NCBI GenBank assembly: GCA_017412055.1
Contig: JAFQOW010000005.1
Span: forward strand, 1 to 64,000
DNA: 64,000 nt
Direction of reading: 5' to 3'
From: Lachnospiraceae bacterium
GTDB taxonomy: Bacteria > Bacillota > Clostridia > Lachnospirales > Lachnospiraceae
This document shows, piece after piece, positions 18,284 to 26,357 of the stretch. Under the pieces are notes generated by a model. That model was given only the letters and a program-made list of their open reading frames with translations, had not been told where the DNA came from and did no database searches. The position numbers and the translations under genes were made by a program. Each line of letters opens with the position of its first letter. Positions within the stretch are counted from its first letter, which is position 1.

Positions 18284-18580
18284 CTACCGTGCCCTGCCCC
18301 TATTATCATCTAACTGAAAATTGAACAACTCCGCCTTTTCCTTATTTGTCAGGCACTGATATGGATATCCTATCTTTTCTATACCACCAAGGATTTCGTC
18401 TGTACACAATTTTATTACATACTTCTCCATCCCCTTATAAAGAATTTTTGCCTCATCCATAATCTCATTTACATCTGTATTATGCTCCATATCACAGAAC
18501 AAAATTTCCACGATGCTTTTAACAGTATCAAAACTACGCATTCTAACAAAACCAACAGCTTCCGCTTTCTCTTCCGGCAT
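18284..18580 (-). CDS. Uncharacterised protein, possibly frameshifted at its 5' end
   Basis: 98 residues, FVRMRSFDTVKSIVEILFCD onwards, ending RGRAR. No family recognised. Upstream in another frame a plausible coding stretch (EQKLREMILEDAVFCMR) leads into it, so an ancestral longer gene with one frameshift near 18580 is possible. The start has no convincing ribosome site. Confidence 0.35.
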   Translation of the reverse strand: MPEEKAEAVGFVRMRSFDTVKSIVEILFCDMEHNTDVNEIMDEAKILYKGMEKYVIKLCTDEILGGIEKIGYPYQCLTNKEKAELFNFQLDDNRGRAR

Positions 18581-18840
18581 GCCTCATACAAAACACAGCA
18601 TCCTCCAAAATCATTTCCCGCAGTTTCTGCTCTAGTTCCCATTCCTGCCTTGGTAGATTCTTTGGAACTTTTTTGCAAAAATATGTTGCAATTTACAATA
18701 TAAAAAAACAAAATAAAAGTTATTGAACAATTCTACGTATAAAAAAATTATACAATAATCCTTTATAGTAAATGCCACAGATTTCTTCTGTGGCATTTAT
18801 CTATTCTCGACATATTCTAATACATCTAAAAAAAATTCTT

Positions 18841-19365
18841 CTATATCCCTATCCAAAATTTATAATACTTCTCGTCATCCCAAATATACGGACTTTCTTT
18901 TTCCATAATCCCGCCATTTTTTATTATGGTTTTTATTGAAGCAATGTTGTCTACATCGCAAGTAAGCAAGACTTTTTCTATCCCCAATTTCCTTGCTTCG
19001 TGCAGTACCAATTCAAGCATTTTAGTAGCATACCCTCTTCTTCTCTCCTTAGGACACACGCTATATCCAATATGTCCGCCGATTATCGCAAGATTTTCAT
19101 TCAAAGAATGCCTTAACTCAATACAACCAACAATTTCCTCATCCTCATTTATTGCAAAATACGTACTTGCTTGAACTCCAAGGAATTCATTTTTCGGCTT
19201 TTCACATTCTATTACAAGTTCAATCCAATCAGCATACTCTTTGTAATTATGTAAGCCACGACTTCCATTGATAGATGTTTCACCCTCTTTCAAAAAAGAT
19301 TCTCTGAATTGCATTACCTTATCTACTGAAACATTCTTTACACTTATTAGACTAATCTCATCCAT
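18841..19365 (-). CDS. GNAT acetyltransferase
   Basis: 174 residues from ATG 19365 (AAGGAG upstream). The acetyl-CoA-binding motif is YSVCPKERRRGYATKMLELV (about 104-123), followed by LTCDVDNIASIKTIIKNGG, the characteristic turn and final strands of the fold. This class (predicted acetyltransferase, YkkB-like) includes enzymes of unknown substrate. It is the last gene of a same-strand group that begins after the attenuator at 20.8-21.0 kb. Confidence 0.85.
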   Translation of the reverse strand: MDEISLISVKNVSVDKVMQFRESFLKEGETSINGSRGLHNYKEYADWIELVIECEKPKNEFLGVQASTYFAINEDEEIVGCIELRHSLNENLAIIGGHIGYSVCPKERRRGYATKMLELVLHEARKLGIEKVLLTCDVDNIASIKTIIKNGGIMEKESPYIWDDEKYYKFWIGI

Positions 19366-19388
19366 CAATTTACTCCTTTCACTATTTT

Positions 19389-19769
19389 TTATATCATTTC
19401 ACCATTATCTACCAAAACTGCAACCTGCCATTCATCTTCATAAACAACCGTGCCAACATAATTGGTATACACTACATCATAGGGATGCTCATACTTATCA
19501 AGTATCTCCATAGCAGGTCTAATTTTATCTTGCATCTCTTCGGTTGATTCTGTTTTAAAAAATGTAATTACCTTTTCTCCATTCTTGCAAGGCTCCGGCT
19601 CTGGAAGATTATCCTTGAACCACTGGTCTATACCTCGAAAAACTTCTTCATCCTCCTTATCCATCACTCTATCCATTATCAGCCGCCAGCACATCCCAAA
19701 TATTCCCTTCGGATACTTAGTTATCCAGGATTCCTCTCTCCCCTGTATTCTCATATAATTGAATTGCAT
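19389..19769 (-). CDS. Uncharacterised conserved protein
   Basis: 126 residues, with ESWITKYPKGIFGMCWRLIM near the start, IDQWFKDNLPEP in the middle and VYTNYVGTVVYEDEWQVAV near the end. The composition, no signal or membrane segment, is that of a small cytoplasmic globular protein. I recall similar uncharacterised proteins in other bacteria but know no function. It lies between two GNAT genes with short gaps, suggesting one transcript. Confidence 0.6.
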   Translation of the reverse strand: MQFNYMRIQGREESWITKYPKGIFGMCWRLIMDRVMDKEDEEVFRGIDQWFKDNLPEPEPCKNGEKVITFFKTESTEEMQDKIRPAMEILDKYEHPYDVVYTNYVGTVVYEDEWQVAVLVDNGEMI

Positions 19770-19798
19770 ATAATACTCCTTTCACGCACTTTTCTCAT

Positions 19799-20239
19799 CT
19801 AAAGTTTAAACTTAAAAATACATTTTCGTGTTTCTCCTCTGTCGCGCATATCACTATCGTCTGGTAATTCCGTCACTTCCAATAATTCTCCACCGGCATA
19901 TTCACAAGTCTTTCTTGATGCGATATTCTCCGGATTACATGTAATTATTAAATATTCTAAATTGTGTTTTCTCGCCAGCTCAAATAATAATAAACATGCT
20001 TTGCCCGCATAATGATTTCCTCTATACGTCGCGTCTATGTTATAGCCAATATTTCCACCATAATATAATTTATCATTATGACCAATACGCAAATCGCATA
20101 CTCCCATCTTAATTCCTTTATTATTACAAATTGCAAAATGATATGCCGGAACCCAACCTTTCGCTTCATCTCCTTCAACTGTTCTTTCCAGAACCAATTG
20201 TATTTCACTATTCTTAAGAAATTCTGTATTAATGAACAT
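19799..20239 (-). CDS. GNAT acetyltransferase
   Basis: 146 residues from ATG 20239 (GGGGAGG nine bases upstream; a TTG at 20248 is also possible). It contains GNIGYNIDATYRGNHYAGKA, the RxxGxA-like acetyl-CoA-binding turn, then YLIITCNPENIASRKTCEYAG. This pattern fits the predicted-acetyltransferase group related to the gene at 18841-19365. It starts 20 bp after the GNAT at 20260. Confidence 0.85.
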   Translation of the reverse strand: MFINTEFLKNSEIQLVLERTVEGDEAKGWVPAYHFAICNNKGIKMGVCDLRIGHNDKLYYGGNIGYNIDATYRGNHYAGKACLLLFELARKHNLEYLIITCNPENIASRKTCEYAGGELLEVTELPDDSDMRDRGETRKCIFKFKL

Positions 20240-20259
20240 CTCTTTCAACCTCCCCTACC

Positions 20260-20742
20260 TTATAAACCTCTCTCCATATATCCACAAGTAAATGGAAAGA
20301 AATCATATTTCTGCGTTCCTGTATGTACAAAACCATAAGAAGCATACCACTTTTTCAGAATTTCATTTTCTTCCACAATCCCTATGTTCATCTTTTTACA
20401 TCCCAGTCCTTTTGCAATTACAAATGCATGCTCCAATAATTTATCTCCAATCCCTTTATGCCTATACTCTGGAAGAACGCACACATTATTCAACTCACAT
20501 TCGTTATTATCCTGTATCAACAACGAATAATATCCAATAATAACACCTTCTTCCCAATAAGCATACATAGGCCTACACTCTCCATTTAAATGCCAGTTAA
20601 TTCTTTCTTCCGTAGTTGCAAATGCTGTAAATCTTGATGCATTTTCTATAGTGAATCCAAATTCATCCGCCACTGTACCAAAACTTTTTCGAATAACCTC
20701 TACGCATCTTTTGATATCCTCTTGTTCTACTTTTCTAATCAT
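20260..20742 (-). CDS. GNAT acetyltransferase, first gene after an attenuator
   Basis: 160 residues with a strong ribosome site (ATAGGAGG). The acetyl-CoA motif is VLPEYRHKGIGDKLLEHAF (about 87-105), followed by NIGIVEENEILKKWYASYGF. It is the first gene downstream of a promoter, leader peptide and terminator (20769-21028), an arrangement best known for inducible antibiotic-resistance genes. The substrate is unknown; the context makes a translation-inhibiting compound or a related metabolite a reasonable but unproven idea. Confidence 0.87.
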   Translation of the reverse strand: MIRKVEQEDIKRCVEVIRKSFGTVADEFGFTIENASRFTAFATTEERINWHLNGECRPMYAYWEEGVIIGYYSLLIQDNNECELNNVCVLPEYRHKGIGDKLLEHAFVIAKGLGCKKMNIGIVEENEILKKWYASYGFVHTGTQKYDFFPFTCGYMERGL

Positions 20743-20768
20743 AGTGCCTGCCTCCTATTTCTAAAATT

Positions 20769-20808
20769 AAAAAATCGCACCAAACATACATCTATATGTC
20801 TAGTGCGA
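20769..20808 (-). terminator. Intrinsic terminator in the GNAT leader
   Basis: On the minus strand a 14-bp stem (TCGCACTAGACATA paired with TATGTTTGGTGCGA, two wobble pairs, six-base loop) is followed by six T residues. It lies 27 bp before the GNAT start codon and after the leader peptide, the right place for attenuation. Confidence 0.85.
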
Positions 20809-20857
20809 ATAATTCAATGAAAATATATATTATAATCCTAACATTACATTCTCACCA

Positions 20858-20898
20858 TTGCACAGACATATAAGACCTACAGGCTTACAACTGTGCAA
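20858..20898 (-). promoter_or_regulatory. Hairpin between leader peptide and terminator
   Basis: TTGCACAG (20891-20898) pairs perfectly with CTGTGCAA (20858-20865), and the enclosed AAGCCTGTAGGTCTT can extend the stem. It starts 10 bp after the leader stop codon, so ribosome position on the leader could influence its folding. Confidence 0.65.
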
Positions 20899-20907
20899 CA
20901 ATGTCAG

Positions 20908-20970
20908 TTATAAGCAAATACGTCTATGATGAATGGACATATGAGTTGTTGAATGTAATCTCTGGTTCAT
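20908..20970 (-). CDS. 20-residue leader peptide of the GNAT attenuator
   Basis: ATG at 20970 follows GAGGAG at ideal spacing; the peptide is MNQRLHSTTHMSIHHRRICL. It lies about 25 nt downstream of the predicted transcription start and upstream of two hairpins. Four His and three Arg codons in 20 could make translation sensitive to an amino-acid shortage or to a ribosome-stalling drug. The peptide itself is probably regulatory only. Confidence 0.65.
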   Translation of the reverse strand: MNQRLHSTTHMSIHHRRICL

Positions 20971-20999
20971 TTCAATTCTCCTCGTTTGATTTTTTTGAT

Positions 21000-21028
21000 A
21001 TATTAGCACTGGATTTACTATCTGTCAA
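21000..21028 (-). promoter_or_regulatory. Consensus sigma-A promoter for leader and GNAT genes
   Basis: TTGACA at 21023-21028 and TAATAT at 21000-21005 with exactly 17 bp between them, reading leftward. The predicted start is near 20993, followed directly by the leader peptide's ribosome site. Confidence 0.85.
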
Positions 21029-21044
21029 CCCCATTACAGCTTAT

Positions 21045-21083
21045 AAAAAGAAAAATGGACTGCCACAAATCTGCAACAGTCCA
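21045..21083 (-). terminator. Intrinsic terminator upstream of the leader promoter
   Basis: Minus-strand hairpin TGGACTG...CAGTCCA (21056-21083, stem extendable by wobble pairs to about 11 bp) followed by TTTTTCTTTTT. It would stop transcription arriving from the island or from guaA before the GNAT promoter. Confidence 0.75.
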
Positions 21084-21236
21084 CTGTCTATATACATACC
21101 TATCATTCTGATAACAAATTGATAACACTTTTTTGCAACCAATCTACAACCACGCCTCCCAAAAATCCAGTGTTTTCTGGCATTCCCAGCGTTTTCCGCC
21201 GTTTACTCATTCGGATTACGCTTCGCTTCATCCTCA
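21084..21236. other. Short gap left of the island
   Basis: No complete gene. On the minus strand an open stretch reads GGVVVDWLQKSVINLLSE and stops near 21108, a possible tail of a lost gene. Nothing else defensible. Confidence 0.3.
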
Positions 21237-21351
21237 TGTGGGGCATTCGCCCCATTCGTCACAAAATATAAAAAGCCTCAGAAACACATAAATGTATTTC
21301 TGAGACTTTCCATATTTTCTGCCGTACACGGCTCATTGCTTATTCGAACTC
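21237..21351. repeat. Left copy of guaA-end direct repeat (att-like)
   Basis: 115 bp identical to 29562-29676 except for five mismatches. On the minus strand it contains the last codons of a guaA gene (coding DFEFE and TAA), then the guaA terminator. The sequence relation is lost immediately to the right of 21351, marking the island boundary. This is what integration into the 3' end of guaA leaves behind: the displaced original gene end. Confidence 0.85.
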
Positions 21352-21525
21352 GAAGTCACAAAGTTGTACTGTGGTTGATAGAGTTGTTTTTGGTGGTAGA
21401 ATATGGGGATTTTTGTATGGATTCTACCTAGTTCGTGGATTTTCGAGGGATTGTATTGTCATTTTGTTGTCAGTGATACTTATTATTCTCATATATAATC
21501 ATCTTCTTAGATCAAACATTATCAT

Positions 21526-22554
21526 TTACCAAGGAGAATATTCATCCACATCCATAAACGTCATATCTGATAACTCGGAAAATAATTTATTAGAATTAAA
21601 CGCCTTAACTATACTTTTATCCCCCGCAAGTTCTGGTTTTGTAATAATACTTTCAACATATTTTTTCATTTTATTTTGAAAACCATCTTCTATCGAATTT
21701 ACATATGCTATCTTACCCAATATCTGACTATTGTTTTCATAATTTTTGGATTTTATTGATTTATATATTTGTGCTCGCAAATCCCTTTTAAACTTCTTGT
21801 CTACATGAATACTATCATCATTTATAGTAATACCTGTTACTGTTTTCTTTACATCATTAGAAAGATATCTTGTCTTTTTGTCATTGATTAAAAAACCTTC
21901 ATCTTCAACTATATACTTAACAAACTTCTCCACCTTATTTAAAAGTGTTCTATTATTCGATGAAAAAGTCAAATCATCTGCATAACGCGTATATACTATA
22001 TCTTTTCTACTACAATATCCATTAATTCTTGCATCCATATGATAGCAAACCAAATTAGCAATATATGGAGATGTAACCGCACCTTGTGGTAAATAATCAT
22101 CATATGTGCACAAGTTAGCTAAAACACCTGCAACTTTGCCATTATAACCTATATTACAAAATAATCTATACACTTGCTGTTCTGTTATTGTGCCAAAAAA
22201 ATTGGTAATATCCATTTCCAACAAGAAAATATTCTTTTTATGCCTTTCAGCATTTTCTCTAAGACCATTTTTGCGTGGAACAAATGCCATCGCATACTCT
22301 GACACAAAAATCTTCTCTAGAATTTCTTTCAATATCCATCTTTGTACCACTTTCAATGATAGATTAGGGACCGTTAATATTCTTTCCGATTTATCTTTCT
22401 TTGGTATTCTTTTTTTATAATAACAATACTCTTTTTTGTATGTCAAAAAATATAATAACTGCTCCGTTATTGAAAGTTGTTCGCATAAATGTTCAAATGA
22501 ATTTATAACTGGAACACCTAATGTGTTCAAAACTACACTATTTCCAATATTCAA
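21526..22554 (-). CDS. Retron reverse transcriptase
   Basis: 342 residues if started at the TTG at 22554, which has GAGGTG six bases upstream; a GTG at 22563 would add three residues. Palm motifs: LLEMDITNFFGT (first Asp), LPQGAVTSPYIANL, and the catalytic YADD at about 191-194. Both retron-specific signatures are present: NAXXH as NAERH (101-105) and VTG (239-241), which read the cognate RNA and its branching guanosine. The enzyme would make the branched msDNA from the adjacent RNA (22561-22728) and hold it in a complex with the effector encoded just upstream. Intact and of normal length. Confidence 0.93.
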   Translation of the reverse strand: MNIGNSVVLNTLGVPVINSFEHLCEQLSITEQLLYFLTYKKEYCYYKKRIPKKDKSERILTVPNLSLKVVQRWILKEILEKIFVSEYAMAFVPRKNGLRENAERHKKNIFLLEMDITNFFGTITEQQVYRLFCNIGYNGKVAGVLANLCTYDDYLPQGAVTSPYIANLVCYHMDARINGYCSRKDIVYTRYADDLTFSSNNRTLLNKVEKFVKYIVEDEGFLINDKKTRYLSNDVKKTVTGITINDDSIHVDKKFKRDLRAQIYKSIKSKNYENNSQILGKIAYVNSIEDGFQNKMKKYVESIITKPELAGDKSIVKAFNSNKLFSELSDMTFMDVDEYSPW

Positions 22555-22560
22555 ACAAAT

Positions 22561-22728
22561 CACCTCATTCTTACTCTATATATTTTCGGGTAAAACAACG
22601 GGGGAGTTTCACTATTGTGGAAGTTCACCGTTGTTTTAGCTGAGTTCATGTAATTATTATTCTTACGAGGTCGAATCAACCCCTAGTTGCTATGTATGCA
22701 TATTAACAACAATTCTAAGAATGAGATG
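22561..22728 (-). ncRNA. Retron msr-msd RNA
   Basis: The end repeats a1 (minus strand CATCTCATTCTTA, 22716-22728) and a2 (TAAGAATGAGGTG, 22561-22573) pair over 13 bp with one wobble. Right after a1 comes G, giving CTTAG as at the branch site of the E. coli Eco1 (Ec86) retron, so G at 22715 is the candidate branch nucleotide. An msr-type hairpin lies at about 22665-22684. The msd region forms a perfect 11-bp stem (TAAAACAACGG 22628-22638 with CCGTTGTTTTA 22591-22601) with an inner small hairpin. The effector stop codon TAG overlaps a1 and the branch site, and a2 contains the RT ribosome site. Confidence 0.85.
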
Positions 22729-23635
22729 ATTTATAGAATTCATAATGCATCAGCTCAACTCTTATTCTATCACATAATCCAGCTTTTGTACAATCATTTA
22801 TCATTAATTGCATTGTTTCAAATCCAATATCGGTTAATTTATATGACGAATATTGCTCTCCTATATTTTTTACTATTTTCTTATCTTGAAAAAGTAATTT
22901 CAATGATGCATTAAAAAGAACTTTAAAATCATCATATACTATTTTTTCTTTTTCCGAAATGTATCCTACTATCTCTACGAGTTCTTTGGAATTCAATGAT
23001 TTAAAAAAATATAGTATCAACTGTATAAAATAGTGCATTCCAACAATAGTTGTTAAATCAATCATAGTATTCTTGTTGCCACTTGATTTATTCTTTTCTC
23101 TAACATCTTTCGAAAGTCTCCTAGCAAAATCCTCCTCATCTTGTCCATACTCAATAACATTAAGTTTATTTTTTTTCTTTAAGTATTTTATTGGACCGAG
23201 CATAATAAAACTTTTATGCTTTGCTAATTTTTTGTCCACTGCTGCAATTACTTTATCAACAGTGTACTCATTATTTGTAAATGCTCCCAATTCAACCAGC
23301 GAGCCTGCACTTTCACAAATAATTACAATCATATGGGAATTACTTGCTAAAAATTGTTCATAACTTAGTAAATCAGCTTCTTTTGTTTTATTTAAAATCT
23401 CTATTAATAAATCTTCTGGATAAAATATTTTAAATGGTTTATACCATAATGTCTTTTTTTCGTTCTCTAGCAGAATTCTCACTTTATCTCTTAACGACGT
23501 ATACTTCTTATTACTTGCACCTCCACACAGAAAAACAACTATATATTGTTCCCTAAATTTACAATATATTTGACCATAAATATCTTCAACTATCTTACAT
23601 ATTGCTTTATTCAATTCTGTATTTTGCTCTTCCAT
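22715..23635 (-). CDS. Retron effector, nucleoside-deoxyribosyltransferase-like (type II-A, Eco1-like)
   Basis: 306 residues with a GGAGG ribosome site. The N-terminal domain matches the Eco1 effector from memory in order and spacing: VVFLCGG (33-39), FYPEDLL (71-77), MIVIICESAGSLVELGAFTN (102-121), and KSFIMLGPIKYLKKK. This is the NDT-like fold that cleaves or transfers N-glycosidic bonds. The C-terminal part (about 200-306) is a winged-helix-like region ending SYKLTDIGFETM and CDRIRVELMHYEF. In Eco1-type retrons this protein is the toxin that is held in a filament by RT-msDNA and released on phage infection. Immediately upstream of the RNA and RT genes. Confidence 0.9.
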   Translation of the reverse strand: MEEQNTELNKAICKIVEDIYGQIYCKFREQYIVVFLCGGASNKKYTSLRDKVRILLENEKKTLWYKPFKIFYPEDLLIEILNKTKEADLLSYEQFLASNSHMIVIICESAGSLVELGAFTNNEYTVDKVIAAVDKKLAKHKSFIMLGPIKYLKKKNKLNVIEYGQDEEDFARRLSKDVREKNKSSGNKNTMIDLTTIVGMHYFIQLILYFFKSLNSKELVEIVGYISEKEKIVYDDFKVLFNASLKLLFQDKKIVKNIGEQYSSYKLTDIGFETMQLMINDCTKAGLCDRIRVELMHYEFYKSSHS

Positions 23636-23727
23636 TATGTAACCTCCACTAATAAAATTGGGTATTTCACATCAAACAGTTATTGCTAATTACAACCACA
23701 CATATAAAGCCATTTTCAAATACTCAA

Positions 23728-24585
23728 TTACAAAAACACCTTTCCCATTACTCCATTCTCCATATCATCAATACTGTAAATCGTATCCATAACCTCGAAT
23801 GTTTCTCTCAAATTACCTCTTGCACTCTTCCAACCAATTCCATCAGTAAACCATACAAAAGTAAATCCATCTATCTTATCTGCATGCTGAGATAGTAATT
23901 CATAACTTCTAGCAGTTTCATTTAACTTGGAACCACCACCAGTGTAGAAATTTGTTTCAATACCATAAACCATATTTTCTGTTTTTACAACAAAATCAAA
24001 TCGCTTGGTAGATTTCCCATCACTTGATAAGGACGACAAATCTAATCCCCATTTTGTTTCAATGTCTTTAATATACATTTCTTTAAAATAGTTTACATCT
24101 TTTACAAACCCCGCTGCCAGAATATACTTCTCCACCAAATCTTCCATCTGGTGACCACCACGATTTTTACGACCGTTAGAATCTAATCCTGTTTCAATGC
24201 CTAAGGCATAATCTACAAGATTATTTACAAGATGATTTTCAATCATGTCAAACAATCCTGTCTTACGCATAAACACTTTGTACTGCTCCACACTATAATT
24301 CATCTTCTTAAAATTATATAAAAATGCTCCGTCTTCATCTTGTGCATAAATTTCGCACCCTCTTACTGCTAATAACAAAGGGATGCATTTCAAAGTCTCA
24401 GGATATTTTGTTATTATCTTTTCAAAATCTTCCTCAATATTTTTTGAGCCAATTAAGGAATTTAAAATATTAAGTTCCACTTTTATTTCTTCAACATTCT
24501 TAACAACTTTATCAAAATCTATGTAATAATCATAACTAGATATGCTAGCACGAAACTTGCCAAGCCATTCTTCAAAATCACGCAT
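23728..24585 (-). CDS. dpnB: DpnII-family restriction endonuclease (GATC)
   Basis: 285 residues, the usual length of R.DpnII. Strongly conserved blocks: GIETGLDSNGRKNRGGHQME (129-148), YIKDIETKWGLDLS, KSTKRFDFVVKTENMVYGIE (191-210), TNFYTGGGSKLNETARSYEL (211-230) and FVWFTDGIGWKSARGNL. The enzyme cuts unmethylated GATC in double-stranded DNA. It is the last gene of the R-M operon, overlapping the PD-(D/E)XK-like gene by 1 bp, and is protected by DpnM and DpnA encoded upstream. About 90 bp separates it from the retron effector. Confidence 0.93.
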   Translation of the reverse strand: MRDFEEWLGKFRASISSYDYYIDFDKVVKNVEEIKVELNILNSLIGSKNIEEDFEKIITKYPETLKCIPLLLAVRGCEIYAQDEDGAFLYNFKKMNYSVEQYKVFMRKTGLFDMIENHLVNNLVDYALGIETGLDSNGRKNRGGHQMEDLVEKYILAAGFVKDVNYFKEMYIKDIETKWGLDLSSLSSDGKSTKRFDFVVKTENMVYGIETNFYTGGGSKLNETARSYELLSQHADKIDGFTFVWFTDGIGWKSARGNLRETFEVMDTIYSIDDMENGVMGKVFL

Positions 24586-25538
24586 TATCTCAAATTCTCT
24601 CCTTCCATAATGGAAATATTAATGCCATCTCCAACCCAATCAAATTTTTTTGTTAGTAATTCTATATTAATTTCTCTTTCTTTCAATATATTGTACAAGA
24701 AAATTGGCATTTCAATCTTAAATTGCAGTTTATCATACCTATATATTGAACATATTTTTTCATTATCTGATATTATTTCATTTCCTTCGTCAATTAATTC
24801 TATTACTGGTTTGTAATATAGTGAAAAATATTGACTCAAACCATTTTCTAATAATTCAACTCCCTTTTCACCCTCATCTACAGGATCAACAGCAACCACA
24901 TATAATTCTCTATTATTAAAATATGACAATTGAGCAACACCATATAAAGGTTTCGAACCCGCAATATAATTAATATTTTGAACCTGTTCTAATGCTTTTT
25001 CAATTGCTACAGTTGTTTTTCTAATTCGTCCTTTAGATTCAAATACACTAAATCCTCTATTAGTTTTGCTATACCCGATTAAATCAGGACACAACTTTTT
25101 ATTTGTGTTTTTGAATTTCACAGTGTTATATTTCTCCATTATATTCAAATGCACCAAATAATCCTGACCATATTCCTTATAACTTATATATCTTGTCATC
25201 ACCATACCTAAATAATAAGACAATGTTGCCTTTTCTGATGCATCAAGATACTTTATTTCTTTTCTCAATTTTATATATTTACTTTTAGAATCAAATTCAA
25301 TTAATGTAAATAATGCATACATTTTATAATTAATTTCATTCAATCTTGACCTTGTAATTGCAGGTGTTAGGTAATACATTGGCATTCCACATGTAATGAT
25401 GGACTTAATAAAATCCTCAATAGTGATTTCATAATCTATATATCCAGTAGATATATCAGTACTGCTTATTGTTTTCTTTTTTATCCCACTCTTATCAATA
25501 GATAAAAAATGAAATTTATATTTATTTCTTTTAATCAC
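24585..25538 (-). CDS. PD-(D/E)XK-like protein inserted in the DpnII operon
   Basis: 317 residues not part of the classical DpnII operon. A restriction-endonuclease-like signature is visible: PDLIGYSKTNRGFSVFESKG, with Asp152 and the pair Glu167-Ser-Lys169, followed by a glutamine-containing helix IEKALEQVQNI as in many PD-(D/E)XK nucleases. The N-terminal 140 residues are helical and unrecognised. It overlaps DpnA by 4 bp and DpnII by 1 bp, so it is translationally coupled to both. It could be a second restriction enzyme (partner of the methyltransferase at 27659) or an accessory nuclease. The nuclease fold is inferred from the motif only. Confidence 0.65.
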   Translation of the reverse strand: MIKRNKYKFHFLSIDKSGIKKKTISSTDISTGYIDYEITIEDFIKSIITCGMPMYYLTPAITRSRLNEINYKMYALFTLIEFDSKSKYIKLRKEIKYLDASEKATLSYYLGMVMTRYISYKEYGQDYLVHLNIMEKYNTVKFKNTNKKLCPDLIGYSKTNRGFSVFESKGRIRKTTVAIEKALEQVQNINYIAGSKPLYGVAQLSYFNNRELYVVAVDPVDEGEKGVELLENGLSQYFSLYYKPVIELIDEGNEIISDNEKICSIYRYDKLQFKIEMPIFLYNILKEREINIELLTKKFDWVGDGINISIMEGENLR

Positions 25539-26329
25539 AATTCCTTCTCCAATCTTCTTTTGCTAATCTCCAAATATTCTTCACTTACATCTATTCCTAT
25601 AAACTTTCGCCCAAATCGCACAGCCTCTACCCCAGTAGTTCCAGAACCACAGAAGGGATCCAATATAATTTGCCTTTCTTCCGTTGATGCCAACACAATT
25701 TTCTCAAGTAGATATTCCGGCTTCTGTGTTGGATGCTTTCCCTCTGTTTTTTCTGAAGGTTTTGTTAATGCTCCGGTCCATACATCCTTCATCTGCTTGC
25801 CTTTATTCATTTCTTTCATTTTCTGATAATCAAAAAAATGCCGAGACTTCTTTTCATTCTTCTTTGCCCATAAAATGGTTTCCGTAGAATGTGTGAAGCA
25901 TCGACATGCTAAGTTTGGTGGTGGATTTGTTTTCTGCCATGTTATATTGTTGATTATCTTGAAGCCTTCCTGCTCCAATGCCATACCAATCGAATATATA
26001 TTGTGTAATGTTCCCGATATCCAAATCGTGCCGTTCGGCTTTAGTACTTTCTTACATAACTTAATCCACTTTCTGTTAAACTTGTGTTTCTCTTCGACAC
26101 TGGTCCCACTTTCAGAAAGCTTATCCCATGAGCCTTTATTTACTGAAACCATCTTCCCACCCTGACAGGTGATACCGTCATTACTTAAAAAGTAGGGTGG
26201 GTCTGCAAATATCATATCTACAGATTCCGATTCCATTTTTGCTAGAATTTTAAAGCAATCACCTAATATCAGTTGTGATTCTTCTGTCTCGTAGTATAAT
26301 GGCACTTTCTTTGCAAATAAGTTTTCCAT
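25535..26329 (-). CDS. dpnA: DpnA-type adenine methyltransferase
   Basis: 264 residues, beta-class order: the catalytic motif IV DPPYFLSN (43-50) comes first and the SAM-binding motif DPFCGSGTTGVEAVRFGRKF (about 224-243) near the C-terminus. The blocks WISGTLHNIYSIG, ITWQKTNPPPNLACRCFTHS and KHPTQKPEYLLEKI are those of M2.DpnII/DpnA, which methylates GATC in single-stranded DNA and protects incoming plasmid strands. Start overlaps the 317-aa gene downstream. Intact. Confidence 0.93.
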   Translation of the reverse strand: MENLFAKKVPLYYETEESQLILGDCFKILAKMESESVDMIFADPPYFLSNDGITCQGGKMVSVNKGSWDKLSESGTSVEEKHKFNRKWIKLCKKVLKPNGTIWISGTLHNIYSIGMALEQEGFKIINNITWQKTNPPPNLACRCFTHSTETILWAKKNEKKSRHFFDYQKMKEMNKGKQMKDVWTGALTKPSEKTEGKHPTQKPEYLLEKIVLASTEERQIILDPFCGSGTTGVEAVRFGRKFIGIDVSEEYLEISKRRLEKEL

Positions 26330-26357
26330 TATCCCGACTCCTTAATAAAATATCGTT

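Noticed and set aside
20901..21122. 73-codon plus-strand frame opposite the GNAT leader
   Set aside because: No ribosome site; its sequence is explained by the promoter, leader peptide and hairpins on the minus strand.
21371..21679. 102-codon plus-strand frame at the left end of the island
   Set aside because: It overlaps the 3' end of the RT gene on the other strand, has no ribosome site and no recognisable domain.
24585..25538. Second copy of DpnII
   Set aside because: None of the DpnII blocks (NRGGHQMEDL, FDFVV, TNFYTGGGS) is present; only a generic PD-(D/E)XK-like motif is seen.
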